Shown: one piece after another, positions 1 through 5,422 of the stretch
Layout: every line of letters begins with the position of its first letter
How positions within the stretch are numbered: position 1 is the stretch's first letter
From: Planctomycetota bacterium
Lineage (GTDB): Bacteria; Planctomycetota; UBA1135; UBA2386
Length of the DNA stretch: 5,422 nt
Assembly (NCBI GenBank): GCA_020425885.1
Contig: JAGQRA010000300.1
Location: forward strand, 1 to 5,422
Reading direction: 5' to 3'
Program-made: the position numbers and the translations under genes
The notes under the pieces: model-generated
Databases searched by the model: none
Told to the model about the DNA's origin: nothing
The model's input: the letters and a program-made list of their open reading frames with translations, nothing else

Positions 1-1074
1 AAGAAGGCCTATCGCAAGCTCGCGCTCGAGAACCATCCCGACCGCAACGCCGGCAACGCCGAGGCCGAGGGCCGCTTCAAGGAAGCGGCCGAGGCCTACG
101 CCGTGCTCAGCGATCCACAGAAGCGCCAGCGCTACGACCAGTTCGGCCACGCCGGTGTCGAGGGCGCCCAGGGCGGCCAGGGCTTCCGTTCGGCCGAGGA
201 CGTCTTCGCCGCCTTCGGCGACCTGTTCGGCGGCGGTGGCGGCGGCTTCTTCGAGCAGTTCTTCGGCGGCGGCGGTCGCCGCGGTCGCGGCCGACGTGGC
301 GCCAGCCTCAAGGTCGACCTCGAGCTGACGCTCGAGGAGGTCGCCGTCGGCGTCAAGAAGACCATCGAGCTCAAGCGCCACGAGCCGTGCGGCCACTGCT
401 CGGGCAGCGGCGCCAAACCCGGAACCGACAAGCAGCGTTGTTCGACCTGCGAGGGTCACGGTCAGGTCATCCGCTCGCAGGGGTTCTTCCAGCTGCGACA
501 GGTCTGCCCGACCTGCCAGGGCCAGGGCGAGACCATCACCGATCCGTGCCCCAAGTGCCGCGGCCGTGGCCTGGTCGGCAAGGACGCGCCGATCACGATC
601 ACGATCCCGGCCGGCATCGAAGGCGGTCACACCGAGCGCATCCACGGCCAGGGCGAACCCGGCGAAGGCGGCGGCCCGCCCGGTGACCTGGTCGTCGTGC
701 TGCACGTCAAGGAGCACAAGGTCTTCACCCGCTATGGCGACGACCTGTTGATGCAGACCCGCATCAGCTTCCGCCAGGCCACGGTCGGCGATCAGATCGA
801 CATCCCGACGATCACCGGCGAAACCGTGGCCATGCGCATCCCCGCCGGCACCCAGCCGGGCGAACGGCTGCGGATCAAGAACCACGGCATCCCCCGTGCC
901 GACGGCTACGGCCGCGGCAGCCTGGTCGTGCAGATCCAGGTCGAGGTGCCGAAGAAGCTCACCACCGAACAGGAAGAACTGCTGCTCCGCTTCGACGAGT
1001 TGGAGTCCGGCAAGAAGGGCAAGAAGAACGCCAAGAAGACGATCTTCGAAAAGGTGAAGGACATCTTCTCGTGA
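1..1074 (+). CDS. dnaJ: Chaperone protein DnaJ (Hsp40), 5'-truncated by the window edge
   Basis: DnaJ is the cytosolic co-chaperone that delivers unfolded clients to DnaK and stimulates its ATPase. The frame is open from base 1 and enters inside the J domain at [16 protein letters not shown], so by comparison with E. coli DnaJ about 20 N-terminal residues are missing. The DnaK-stimulating HPD motif is at visible residues 12-14. A Gly/Phe region follows (about 51-100), ending in an Arg/Gly cluster. Four CxxCxGxG zinc-binding repeats start at Cys130 (CGHCSGSG), Cys147 (CSTCEGHG), Cys169 (CPTCQGQG) and Cys183 (CPKCRGRG). The two beta-rich client-binding domains span about 199-324, and the C-terminal tail is Lys-rich. 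The visible 357 codons plus the missing part match the usual length of about 375 residues. The in-frame GTG at 103 is not the start, because J-domain sequence lies upstream of it. The stop overlaps grpE by four bases. All key motifs are intact, which makes this a full type I DnaJ rather than a CbpA-like protein. Confidence 0.97.
   Translation, partial: KKAYRKLALENHPDRNAGNAEAEGRFKEAAEAYAVLSDPQKRQRYDQFGHAGVEGAQGGQGFRSAEDVFAAFGDLFGGGGGGFFEQFFGGGGRRGRGRRGASLKVDLELTLEEVAVGVKKTIELKRHEPCGHCSGSGAKPGTDKQRCSTCEGHGQVIRSQGFFQLRQVCPTCQGQGETITDPCPKCRGRGLVGKDAPITITIPAGIEGGHTERIHGQGEPGEGGGPPGDLVVVLHVKEHKVFTRYGDDLLMQTRISFRQATVGDQIDIPTITGETVAMRIPAGTQPGERLRIKNHGIPRADGYGRGSLVVQIQVEVPKKLTTEQEELLLRFDELESGKKGKKNAKKTIFEKVKDIFS
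1056..1061 (+). promoter_or_regulatory. Ribosome binding site for grpE
   Basis: GAAGGA lies inside the 3' end of dnaJ, nine bases before the GTG at 1071. It supports the GTG start and indicates that grpE is translated from the dnaJ transcript, probably with translational coupling through the GTGA overlap. Confidence 0.6.
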
Positions 1075-1670
1075 ACGACGAAAAGCAACAGCAAGGCGGG
1101 CCGGTCGACGGCGGCCCCGCGGAGGAACCCGTGGTCGAGATCCCCCCCTACGAGCAGGAGCTGAAGCGCATCAAGGAAGAGCGCGACCAGTTCGAAGGCC
1201 AGCTGCAGCGCGCGCTGGCCGATCTGCAGAACATCCGGCGCCGACAACGGCACGAGATCGACGACAGCCGCAACCGGGTCCTCGAAGGGCTGACCCAGGA
1301 GCTGCTGCCGGTCCTCGACACCTTCTCGATGGCGCTGCATGCCTACGATCAGCAGGACGGCTCGACCGATCCGAAGGCGCTGGTCGAGGGCGTGCGCATG
1401 GTCCGCACCATGCTCTCGGCCGTGCTCGAACGACACGGCCTGCAGGAGATCACGGCGACCGGGACGTTCGACCCGAACCAGCACGAGGCGGTGTCGGTCG
1501 AACCGAGCGACGAGGTGCCCGAGGGCCACATCGTTCGGGTCATGCAGACCGGCTACCTGCTGGGCGACCGGGTGGTTCGCTTCAGCCGGGTCGTCGTCTG
1601 CGGCAACCCCGCCCAGGAGCAGCCGGCGCCCGAGAGGAAGAGCGACGAGGACGAGCCAGGGAAGAACTGA
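1071..1670 (+). CDS. grpE: Nucleotide exchange factor GrpE
   Basis: GrpE is the cytosolic dimeric factor that releases ADP from DnaK and resets the DnaK-DnaJ cycle. The 199-residue product matches the family length (E. coli has 197). An acidic, Gln/Gly/Pro-rich N-terminus (1-26) is followed by a charged helix suited to the long dimer coiled coil (about 27-75). The four-helix-bundle segment contains [13 protein letters not shown] (77-89), corresponding to the family's LLPVxDNLxxAL. The C-terminal beta-wing carries the signature [12 protein letters not shown] (133-144) and then [16 protein letters not shown] (161-176). In the family, RFS is more often RPA or RPS, a mild variation. The start is GTG, overlapping the dnaJ stop as GTGA and preceded by GAAGGA. 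The last 20 residues are a charged, probably disordered tail. Placing grpE after dnaJ with no dnaK is unusual compared with the common order, but the identification is firm. Confidence 0.96.
   Translation: MNDEKQQQGGPVDGGPAEEPVVEIPPYEQELKRIKEERDQFEGQLQRALADLQNIRRRQRHEIDDSRNRVLEGLTQELLPVLDTFSMALHAYDQQDGSTDPKALVEGVRMVRTMLSAVLERHGLQEITATGTFDPNQHEAVSVEPSDEVPEGHIVRVMQTGYLLGDRVVRFSRVVVCGNPAQEQPAPERKSDEDEPGKN
1658..1664 (+). promoter_or_regulatory. Ribosome binding site for the FmdB-family gene
   Basis: AGGGAAG sits in the last codons of grpE, eight bases before the ATG at 1673. With only two bases between the grpE stop and this ATG, the two genes are almost certainly on one transcript. Confidence 0.55.
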
Positions 1671-1672
1671 CC

Positions 1673-2014
1673 ATGCCTACCTACGACTATCTCTGCACCG
1701 CCTGCGGGCATCGTTTCGAGGAGTTCCAGACGATGTCGGCGAAGCCGCTGAAGAAGTGCCCCGAGTGCCACAAGCGCGCGCTCGATCGACTGATCGGCGC
1801 CGGCGCCGGCGTCATCTTCAAGGGCTCGGGCTTCTACACCACCGACTACCGCGGCAACGGTTACGCTTCTGATGCCAAGAAGAACGGCGAGGCCAAGAAG
1901 GACAGCGACGGCAAGCAGGACGGTGGCAATGCCGGCGACGGCGGCGGCTGCTCGAGCCAGTGCGGCACCGACGCCGCGCCGGCCGGCTGCAAGATGGCGA
2001 AGAAGAAGTCGTGA
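1673..2014 (+). CDS. FmdB-family small zinc-ribbon protein
   Basis: The 113-residue product opens with MPTYDYLCTACGHRFEE, the typical start of the FmdB/CxxC_CxxC_SSSS zinc-ribbon family. Cys8-x2-Cys11 and Cys29-x2-Cys32 (KKCPECHK) form a four-Cys zinc site. A Gly-rich linker and the segment VIFKGSGFYTTDYR (47-60) follow, which is also family-typical. From about residue 65 the protein is low-complexity and rich in Lys, Asp and Gly, with three extra cysteines (93, 97, 106) and a terminal KKKS. The family was named for a proposed regulator of formamidase genes in Methylophilus, but most members have no demonstrated function, so zinc binding is inferred and the biological role is open. The gene follows grpE by two bases and has its own ribosome site, so it is probably part of the chaperone operon. 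I leave the symbol blank because FmdB function cannot be assumed. Confidence 0.9.
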   Translation: MPTYDYLCTACGHRFEEFQTMSAKPLKKCPECHKRALDRLIGAGAGVIFKGSGFYTTDYRGNGYASDAKKNGEAKKDSDGKQDGGNAGDGGGCSSQCGTDAAPAGCKMAKKKS

Positions 2015-2028
2015 GCTAAGCTCTGGCC

Positions 2029-2709
2029 ATGCGCCGACTGCTCGCGATCGCCGTTCTGCCATTGTTCACCGGCTGCAGCGAGTGGTTCTTCTCCGGCGTG
2101 GCCAGCCCCGACCGTTCGCGCCCGGTGGTGCTGGTCGAGACCACCGGCGGCATCGAACTCGGCGCCGCGACCGAATACGGCATCCTGACCCTGGGCCGCA
2201 CCGCGACCGAGGGACCGTGCCGCGTGCACTACTTCCTCGGCCCGACGCCGATGGTCGACGACGGCGCCCTCGCCGCCACCGGCAGCCTCTTCACCCGCGC
2301 CGAGATCGACCTCAAGACGCCCACCGTGCAGGTCCTCGCCCGCGCGCCGACCGCCGAAGACGAGCTGCTGGCGATGTGGACGCCCGACGGCAAGGCCACG
2401 CGCCTGGTCGACGTTCAGCTGTGCCGGACGCCGGGCATCGAGGGCGACGTGCTCGACCATCCCGGCGAGGAGATCCCGACCGGCGCCGCGATCCTGCGCC
2501 GCAACGATCACGACCTGCGGCTCGATTTCGTCGGCCTGATCGCGGGCCGCGCGACCGTCGACAGCGGCCCGACCAAGGGCCGCTACTTCGTCTTCGCCGG
2601 CGTCGATCGCATCCGCGAGATGCTCGCCGTGCCCGAGCGACACCCGGTCGACTACGAGCCGAAGTATCGCCCCGACGGCATCACGGTGATGAAGCCGATC
2701 AAGCAGTAG
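2029..2709 (+). CDS. Predicted lipoprotein of unknown function
   Basis: I do not recognise this 226-residue protein. The N-terminus MRRLLAIAVLPLFTGCSEW has two Arg, a short hydrophobic stretch and a lipobox-like FTGC with Cys16 as the lipidation site, so lipoprotein signal processing is predicted. Ser at +2 would be compatible with release to an outer membrane if the cell has one. The mature part has alternating hydrophobic strands (such as PVVLVE and RYFVFAG), two further cysteines (64 and 132) that could pair in the periplasm, and no transmembrane helix after the signal. I see no catalytic motif. It starts at ATG, 14 bases after the FmdB-type stop, with no convincing Shine-Dalgarno sequence. 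Spacing and direction suggest it is the last gene of the dnaJ operon. It then converges on trkA. Base composition and codon use match its neighbours, which supports a real gene; its function is unknown. Confidence 0.8.
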   Translation: MRRLLAIAVLPLFTGCSEWFFSGVASPDRSRPVVLVETTGGIELGAATEYGILTLGRTATEGPCRVHYFLGPTPMVDDGALAATGSLFTRAEIDLKTPTVQVLARAPTAEDELLAMWTPDGKATRLVDVQLCRTPGIEGDVLDHPGEEIPTGAAILRRNDHDLRLDFVGLIAGRATVDSGPTKGRYFVFAGVDRIREMLAVPERHPVDYEPKYRPDGITVMKPIKQ

Positions 2710-2714
2710 CCGAC

Positions 2715-2732
2715 CGGACCGGGCACCGTCCG
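2715..2732. terminator. Possible weak bidirectional terminator hairpin between convergent genes
   Basis: CGGAC (2715-2719) and GTCCG (2728-2732) form a five-base-pair stem with an eight-base loop in the 27-base gap between the stop codons of the lipoprotein gene (plus) and trkA (minus). No T-run follows on either strand, so it does not look like a classical intrinsic terminator. Its position is the main argument for it. Confidence 0.2.
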
Positions 2733-2736
2733 CACC

Positions 2737-4086
2737 TCACTCGCGGCGGATGCCGGCCAACGCCAGCACCTGATCGACGACCTTCTCGAGCACGAACAGC
2801 ACCATCTGTTCGGAGGCCAGGATCTCGTCCTCGCCGCCCGGGATCACGACCGAGCCATCCTCGCGGGTGATCGCCGCGACGACACAGCCGCGCGGGAAGC
2901 CCGCGTCCTTCACCTTCTTGCCGACCAGCTTGCTGCCGGGCTGGACCTCGATCTCGAGCACCTCCGCCTTGCCCTCCTCGATCGTCGCGATCGAGGAGAT
3001 GCTGCGGCTGCGGACGAAGGCGAGGATACGGTTGGCACAGAGCAGGCGCGGCGAGACCGCGACGTCGATGCCGAGCTGCTGGTAGAGCGAGACGTAGTCG
3101 GGCTTGTTGACCAACGCGACCGTGCGCTTGGCGCCGAGATTGCGCGCCAGCTGGCACGACATCAGGTTGCGCTCGTCCTGATCGGAGATGCCGAGGAACG
3201 CGTCGCAGTCGCCGACGTGTTCCTCGTGCAGCAGGTTGATGTCCGTCGCGCCACCGTGCAGCACGGTGACGCCGGCCAATGCCTCCGAGAGCTGCTCGGC
3301 GTCGCCGCGATCCTCGACGATGATCTTGACGCTGACGTGCTCGCGCTCCAGCGCCATGCAGACCTGCTTGCTGATGCGCGCGCCGCCGAAGACGACGACG
3401 TTGCGCGTCGACCGCCGGCGCTCGCCGAGCTTCTTCTCGAACGACGCGATCGCCTTGGGTTCGCCGAGCGCGAAGATCTCGTCACCGGCCAGCAGTTCGT
3501 CGTCGCCGCCCGGAACGATGACGTCGTGATCGCGATCGATGGCGACGATCAGCATCCCGCCCGGGATCTTGACCTCCTTCAGCCGCTTGCCGGTGAACGG
3601 GCCGGACTCGGGGATGCGGAAGCGCTGCAGCTGGACCTTGCCCTCGGCGAAGTTCTCGACGCCGAGCCCCCGGCTCTGACGCACGGTCTTGACGATCTCC
3701 TCGGCCGCCAGATCGTCGAGCGACAGCAGCAGATCGTGCTGCAGGTTCTTGCGGTAGAAGGTCTTGCTGCGCCGCACCGCCGAGGTGTCGCGCAGCCGCA
3801 GCACGGTCTTCTTGGCCCCCATGCGCTTGCCGAACAGGCAGCACAGCATGTTGACCTTGTCGTCGCTCGAGACCGCGAGCAAGAGGTCGGCGCTGTGGGC
3901 CTCGGCCCGATCGAGCACGTCGGGACGCGAACCGTCACCGCTCACGGCCTGGACGTCGAGCAGGTCGGCGACGGTCCGCATGCGCTGCAGGTCCGGATCG
4001 ATGACCGTGATCGAATGGCCTTCGGTCGACAGCACCTTGGCCAGGTACGTTCCGACCTCTCCGAGACCAACGATCAAGATGTTCAT
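2737..4086 (-). CDS. trkA: Trk potassium uptake system regulatory subunit TrkA
   Basis: TrkA is the cytosolic ring subunit that binds nucleotides and gates the TrkH/TrkG potassium channel at the inner membrane. The 449 residues match the two-repeat form (E. coli 458): RCK_N (about 1-135), RCK_C (140-222), a second RCK_N (228-350) and a second RCK_C (365-447). The first Rossmann fold begins MNILIVGLGEVGTYLA, with an intact GxGxxG at 7-12 and acidic Asp30 at the end of the second strand, the pattern for NAD(H) or adenine-nucleotide binding. In the second repeat the equivalent loop is GGARIS (234-239), where two of three glycines are lost. Both RCK_C halves contain a matching VPGGDDELLAGDE (191-203) or IPGGEDEILASE element. 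The ATG start gives the canonical N-terminus, and no in-frame alternative lies just upstream. No trkH or trkG is in the window. The gene diverges from the amidotransferase and converges on the lipoprotein gene. Confidence 0.95.
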   Translation of the reverse strand: MNILIVGLGEVGTYLAKVLSTEGHSITVIDPDLQRMRTVADLLDVQAVSGDGSRPDVLDRAEAHSADLLLAVSSDDKVNMLCCLFGKRMGAKKTVLRLRDTSAVRRSKTFYRKNLQHDLLLSLDDLAAEEIVKTVRQSRGLGVENFAEGKVQLQRFRIPESGPFTGKRLKEVKIPGGMLIVAIDRDHDVIVPGGDDELLAGDEIFALGEPKAIASFEKKLGERRRSTRNVVVFGGARISKQVCMALEREHVSVKIIVEDRGDAEQLSEALAGVTVLHGGATDINLLHEEHVGDCDAFLGISDQDERNLMSCQLARNLGAKRTVALVNKPDYVSLYQQLGIDVAVSPRLLCANRILAFVRSRSISSIATIEEGKAEVLEIEVQPGSKLVGKKVKDAGFPRGCVVAAITREDGSVVIPGGEDEILASEQMVLFVLEKVVDQVLALAGIRRE

Positions 4087-4089
4087 CGC

Positions 4090-4115
4090 GGCCGGGGAGG
4101 ATACTGTCTCCGGCC
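4090..4115. promoter_or_regulatory. Inverted repeat filling the divergent trkA/amidotransferase spacer
   Basis: GGCCGG (4090-4095) and CCGGCC (4110-4115) are perfect complements. On the plus strand the stem extends through G4096-T4109 (wobble), G4097-C4108 and A4098-T4107 to nine pairs with an eight-base loop; on the minus strand the wobble becomes a C/A mismatch. The whole spacer is only 32 bases. It could act as an RNA hairpin in either leader, as a protein-binding site, or be chance in GC-rich DNA. I could not place convincing -35/-10 boxes, so promoters for both genes probably lie inside the opposing coding regions. Confidence 0.4.
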
Positions 4116-4120
4116 TCCTT
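4114..4120 (-). promoter_or_regulatory. Distant Shine-Dalgarno-like AAGGAGG upstream of trkA
   Basis: The minus strand reads AAGGAGG here, a near-perfect match to the anti-Shine-Dalgarno complement, but 27 bases separate it from the trkA ATG, far beyond normal spacing. The intervening bases are largely the inverted repeat. The same bases overlap the TTG start and leader of the amidotransferase on the plus strand, so the match may be coincidental. Confidence 0.3.
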
Positions 4121-4676
4121 GATCCTCCTCCTGGACAACAAGGACTCGTTTGTCTGGAACCTGGCCCAGGCTCTCGCCGTGCTCGGCGCGCGGGTCCGCG
4201 TCGAACGCAGCGACGAAGTGACCCTCGATTCGATCGGCGGCGCGCGCGGCCTCGTGCTCTCGCCGGGCCCGGGTCGCCCCGAACAGGCCGGTCGTTCGCT
4301 GGCCGCGATCCGCCGCTGGTCGGGAGCGCTGCCGATCCTCGGCGTCTGCCTCGGCCATCAGGCCATCGGCATCGCCTTCGGCGCCGAGCTGCGGCGCGGT
4401 CCGCCGGTGCACGGCCGGGCGACGGCCATCGACCACGACGGCCGCGACCTGTTCGCCGGCCTGCCGAGCCCGTTCCGCGCCTGCCGCTACCACTCGCTCT
4501 ACCTCGCGACGGTCCCCGACGTGCTCACCGTCACCGCGCGCGACGAGGCCGGTGGCGTCATGGCGATCCGCCACCGCACCCACCCCACCTTCGGCGTCCA
4601 GTTCCATCCCGAGTCCTTCCGCACCGAGCACGGCACGGCGCTGCTGCAGAACTTCCTCGCCGCGGTGGCCGCATGA
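4119..4676 (+). CDS. pabA/trpG: Class I glutamine amidotransferase, anthranilate/aminodeoxychorismate synthase component II (TrpG/PabA type)
   Basis: This subunit hydrolyses glutamine and passes ammonia to a chorismate-using partner: TrpE for tryptophan or PabB for folate. The 185 residues match the family length (E. coli PabA 187). It opens MILLLDNKDSFVWNLAQ, equivalent to the family's DNYDSFTxNL with Lys at the Tyr position. The oxyanion-loop motif SPGPGRPEQAG is at 48-58. The nucleophile elbow GVCLGHQAIG carries Cys77. RYHSLY is at 123-128, and FGVQFHPES supplies the other catalytic residues, His163 and Glu165. All active-site residues are present. The TTG start at 4119 is chosen because it gives the canonical N-terminus; GGGGAGGA at 4094-4101 is 17 bases away, too far for a normal ribosome site, so initiation is uncertain. 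Which partner it serves cannot be decided, since no trpE or pabB is visible. The stop overlaps the ABC gene by ATGA. Confidence 0.92.
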   Translation: MILLLDNKDSFVWNLAQALAVLGARVRVERSDEVTLDSIGGARGLVLSPGPGRPEQAGRSLAAIRRWSGALPILGVCLGHQAIGIAFGAELRRGPPVHGRATAIDHDGRDLFAGLPSPFRACRYHSLYLATVPDVLTVTARDEAGGVMAIRHRTHPTFGVQFHPESFRTEHGTALLQNFLAAVAA

Positions 4677-5422
4677 ACGCCATCGAACTCACAGGCCTCG
4701 GCAAGAGCTTCGGCGGCAATCATGTCCTGCGCGGCCTCGACCTCGTGGTTGCGAGCGGCGAGCTGCTCGGTCTGATCGGCCCCAACGGCGCTGGCAAGTC
4801 GACCCTGCTGCGAACCCTGATCGGACTGGTGCAGCGCGATGCCGGGTCGGTCGCGGTCCTCGGCCGCGACCCCGCGCAGCAGGCACTCGCCATCCGCCGG
4901 CACTGCTGCTACCTGCCTGGCGAGACCGGCGTCTATCAGCAGATGACGGGGGCCGAGTTCCTCCGCTTCGCGCTCGGCTTCTACCCGCGTCACCGACTCG
5001 AGCTCAGGGAGCTGCTCGCGACCGAATTCGCGCTGCCGCTGCGGCATCGGGTCGGCAGCTACAGCGCCGGCATGAAGCAGAAGCTGGCGTTGATGGCGAC
5101 GCTGAGCGCCGACGTCGACCTCTACGTGCTCGACGAGCCCGACCGCGCGCTCGATGCCTCGGTCCGCTTCTTCCTGCGCGACGTGCTGCTCGAGCTCAAA
5201 CGCGCCGGCAAGACGATCGTGCTCAGCTCGCATCACCTCAGCGAGGTCGAGACCCTGGCCGACCGCCTCGAGTTCCTGCTCGACGGCCGCCTGGTCGAGC
5301 CCGACCGCCTGCGCCGCGCCCGCGCCACGCTGCGGCAACGGCCGCGCGTTCGGCTGCGTCAGGGCGCCGCGCTGGCCGCCGGCGCGCGGCTGTTGCACCG
5401 CGACGGCGACGGCACGCTGATC
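4673..5422 (+). CDS. ABC transporter ATP-binding protein (ABC-2/NatA-type exporter), 3'-truncated by the window edge
   Basis: This is the cytosolic ATPase of an ABC exporter, open for all 250 codons to the window end. The A-loop aromatic is Phe13 and Walker A is GPNGAGKST (36-44). The Q-loop region reads YLPGETGVYQQMTG (80-93), with Gly where Gln is usual. The signature is YSAGMKQKL (130-138), in place of LSGGQ. Walker B is LYVLDEP (150-156) with catalytic Glu155, the D-loop is DRALDAS (157-163), and the H-switch is His187 in LSSHHLSE. The YSxGMKQ signature and the YLPGE segment point to the NatA/BcrA-like class that pairs with ABC-2 membrane proteins, so a permease gene probably follows beyond the edge. 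Residues after about 209 begin a C-terminal extension. ATG at 4673 overlaps the amidotransferase stop as ATGA with no separate ribosome site, so translation is probably coupled. The substrate cannot be predicted. Confidence 0.92.
   Translation, partial: MNAIELTGLGKSFGGNHVLRGLDLVVASGELLGLIGPNGAGKSTLLRTLIGLVQRDAGSVAVLGRDPAQQALAIRRHCCYLPGETGVYQQMTGAEFLRFALGFYPRHRLELRELLATEFALPLRHRVGSYSAGMKQKLALMATLSADVDLYVLDEPDRALDASVRFFLRDVLLELKRAGKTIVLSSHHLSEVETLADRLEFLLDGRLVEPDRLRRARATLRQRPRVRLRQGAALAAGARLLHRDGDGTLI

Noticed and set aside
103..105. GTG as the start of dnaJ
   Set aside because: J-domain sequence including the essential HPD motif is encoded in frame upstream from base 1, so the true start is outside the window.
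226..310. GGC-rich tandem-like repeat
   Set aside because: It encodes the Gly/Phe and Arg/Gly segment expected between the DnaJ J domain and zinc fingers; it is protein low complexity, not a separate DNA repeat element.
2013..2023. Near-palindrome GAGCT-A-AGCTC between the zinc-ribbon and lipoprotein genes
   Set aside because: The one-base centre cannot form a stable hairpin without losing pairs, and an 11-base palindrome is too short to claim as an operator on its own.
1861..2643. A 260-codon minus-strand open frame opposite the zinc-ribbon and lipoprotein genes
   Set aside because: It is the main rival to the lipoprotein call, but it runs across the zinc-ribbon gene and has an Ala/Gly/Val/Asp/Glu-biased mirror composition. 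The plus-strand frame has a lipobox N-terminus and fits the operon spacing.
1872..2870. A 332-codon plus-strand open frame overlapping the zinc-ribbon, lipoprotein and trkA genes
   Set aside because: Extremely Arg/Pro/Ala-rich, the usual result of reading GC-rich coding sequence out of frame; it crosses three better-supported genes.
3217..4122. A 301-codon plus-strand open frame opposite trkA
   Set aside because: TrkA is unambiguous on the minus strand; the plus-strand product is a biased Asp/Leu/Arg/Gln-rich mirror with no motif.
4499..5398. A 299-codon minus-strand open frame opposite the amidotransferase and ABC genes
   Set aside because: It lies antisense to two well-supported genes, spans their junction, and its composition is what third-position G/C bias produces on the opposite strand. 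No domain is recognisable.

Overview
This is a GC-rich (roughly two-thirds G+C, estimated by eye), gene-dense bacterial chromosome segment. It holds six protein genes; the first is cut by the left edge and the last by the right edge. I see no rRNA, tRNA, CRISPR array, insertion sequence, phage gene or integrase. Codon choice looks uniform, with strong G/C at third positions throughout, so nothing suggests recent transfer. The order dnaJ then grpE with no dnaK between them, followed by an FmdB-type zinc-ribbon gene, differs from the proteobacterial and firmicute grpE-dnaK-dnaJ order. Together with the Arg/Gly-rich end of the DnaJ G/F region, it reminds me of Planctomycetota or a neighbouring high-GC phylum. 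That placement is tentative and comes from recall, not from a search.

Layout. (1) Positions 1-2709, plus strand: a tight, probably co-transcribed run of dnaJ (5'-truncated), grpE (4-base GTGA overlap), an FmdB-family zinc-ribbon protein (2-base gap) and a predicted lipoprotein of unknown function (14-base gap). (2) Positions 2737-4086, minus strand: trkA, the cytosolic regulatory subunit of a Trk/Ktr-type potassium channel, converging on the lipoprotein gene across 27 bases. (3) Positions 4087-4118: a 32-base divergent spacer almost filled by an inverted repeat. (4) Positions 4119-5422, plus strand: a TrpG/PabA-type glutamine amidotransferase starting at TTG, then, with an ATGA overlap, the ATPase subunit of an ABC-2-type exporter that runs off the right edge.

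How the genes work together. DnaJ and GrpE are the J-domain co-chaperone and nucleotide-exchange factor of DnaK, which must be encoded elsewhere. The zinc-ribbon protein and lipoprotein behind them have no proven functional tie to the chaperones; only their spacing suggests a shared transcript. TrkA has no TrkH/TrkG partner in the window. The amidotransferase normally supplies ammonia to a chorismate-using TrpE or PabB subunit, but none is adjacent; instead it is translationally coupled to an ABC ATPase. The points most worth following are the structured trkA/amidotransferase spacer, the unrecognised lipoprotein, the amidotransferase-ABC coupling, and the degenerate second nucleotide-binding motif of TrkA. 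Most of the window is ordinary housekeeping sequence, and I see no clear evidence of an undescribed multi-gene system.
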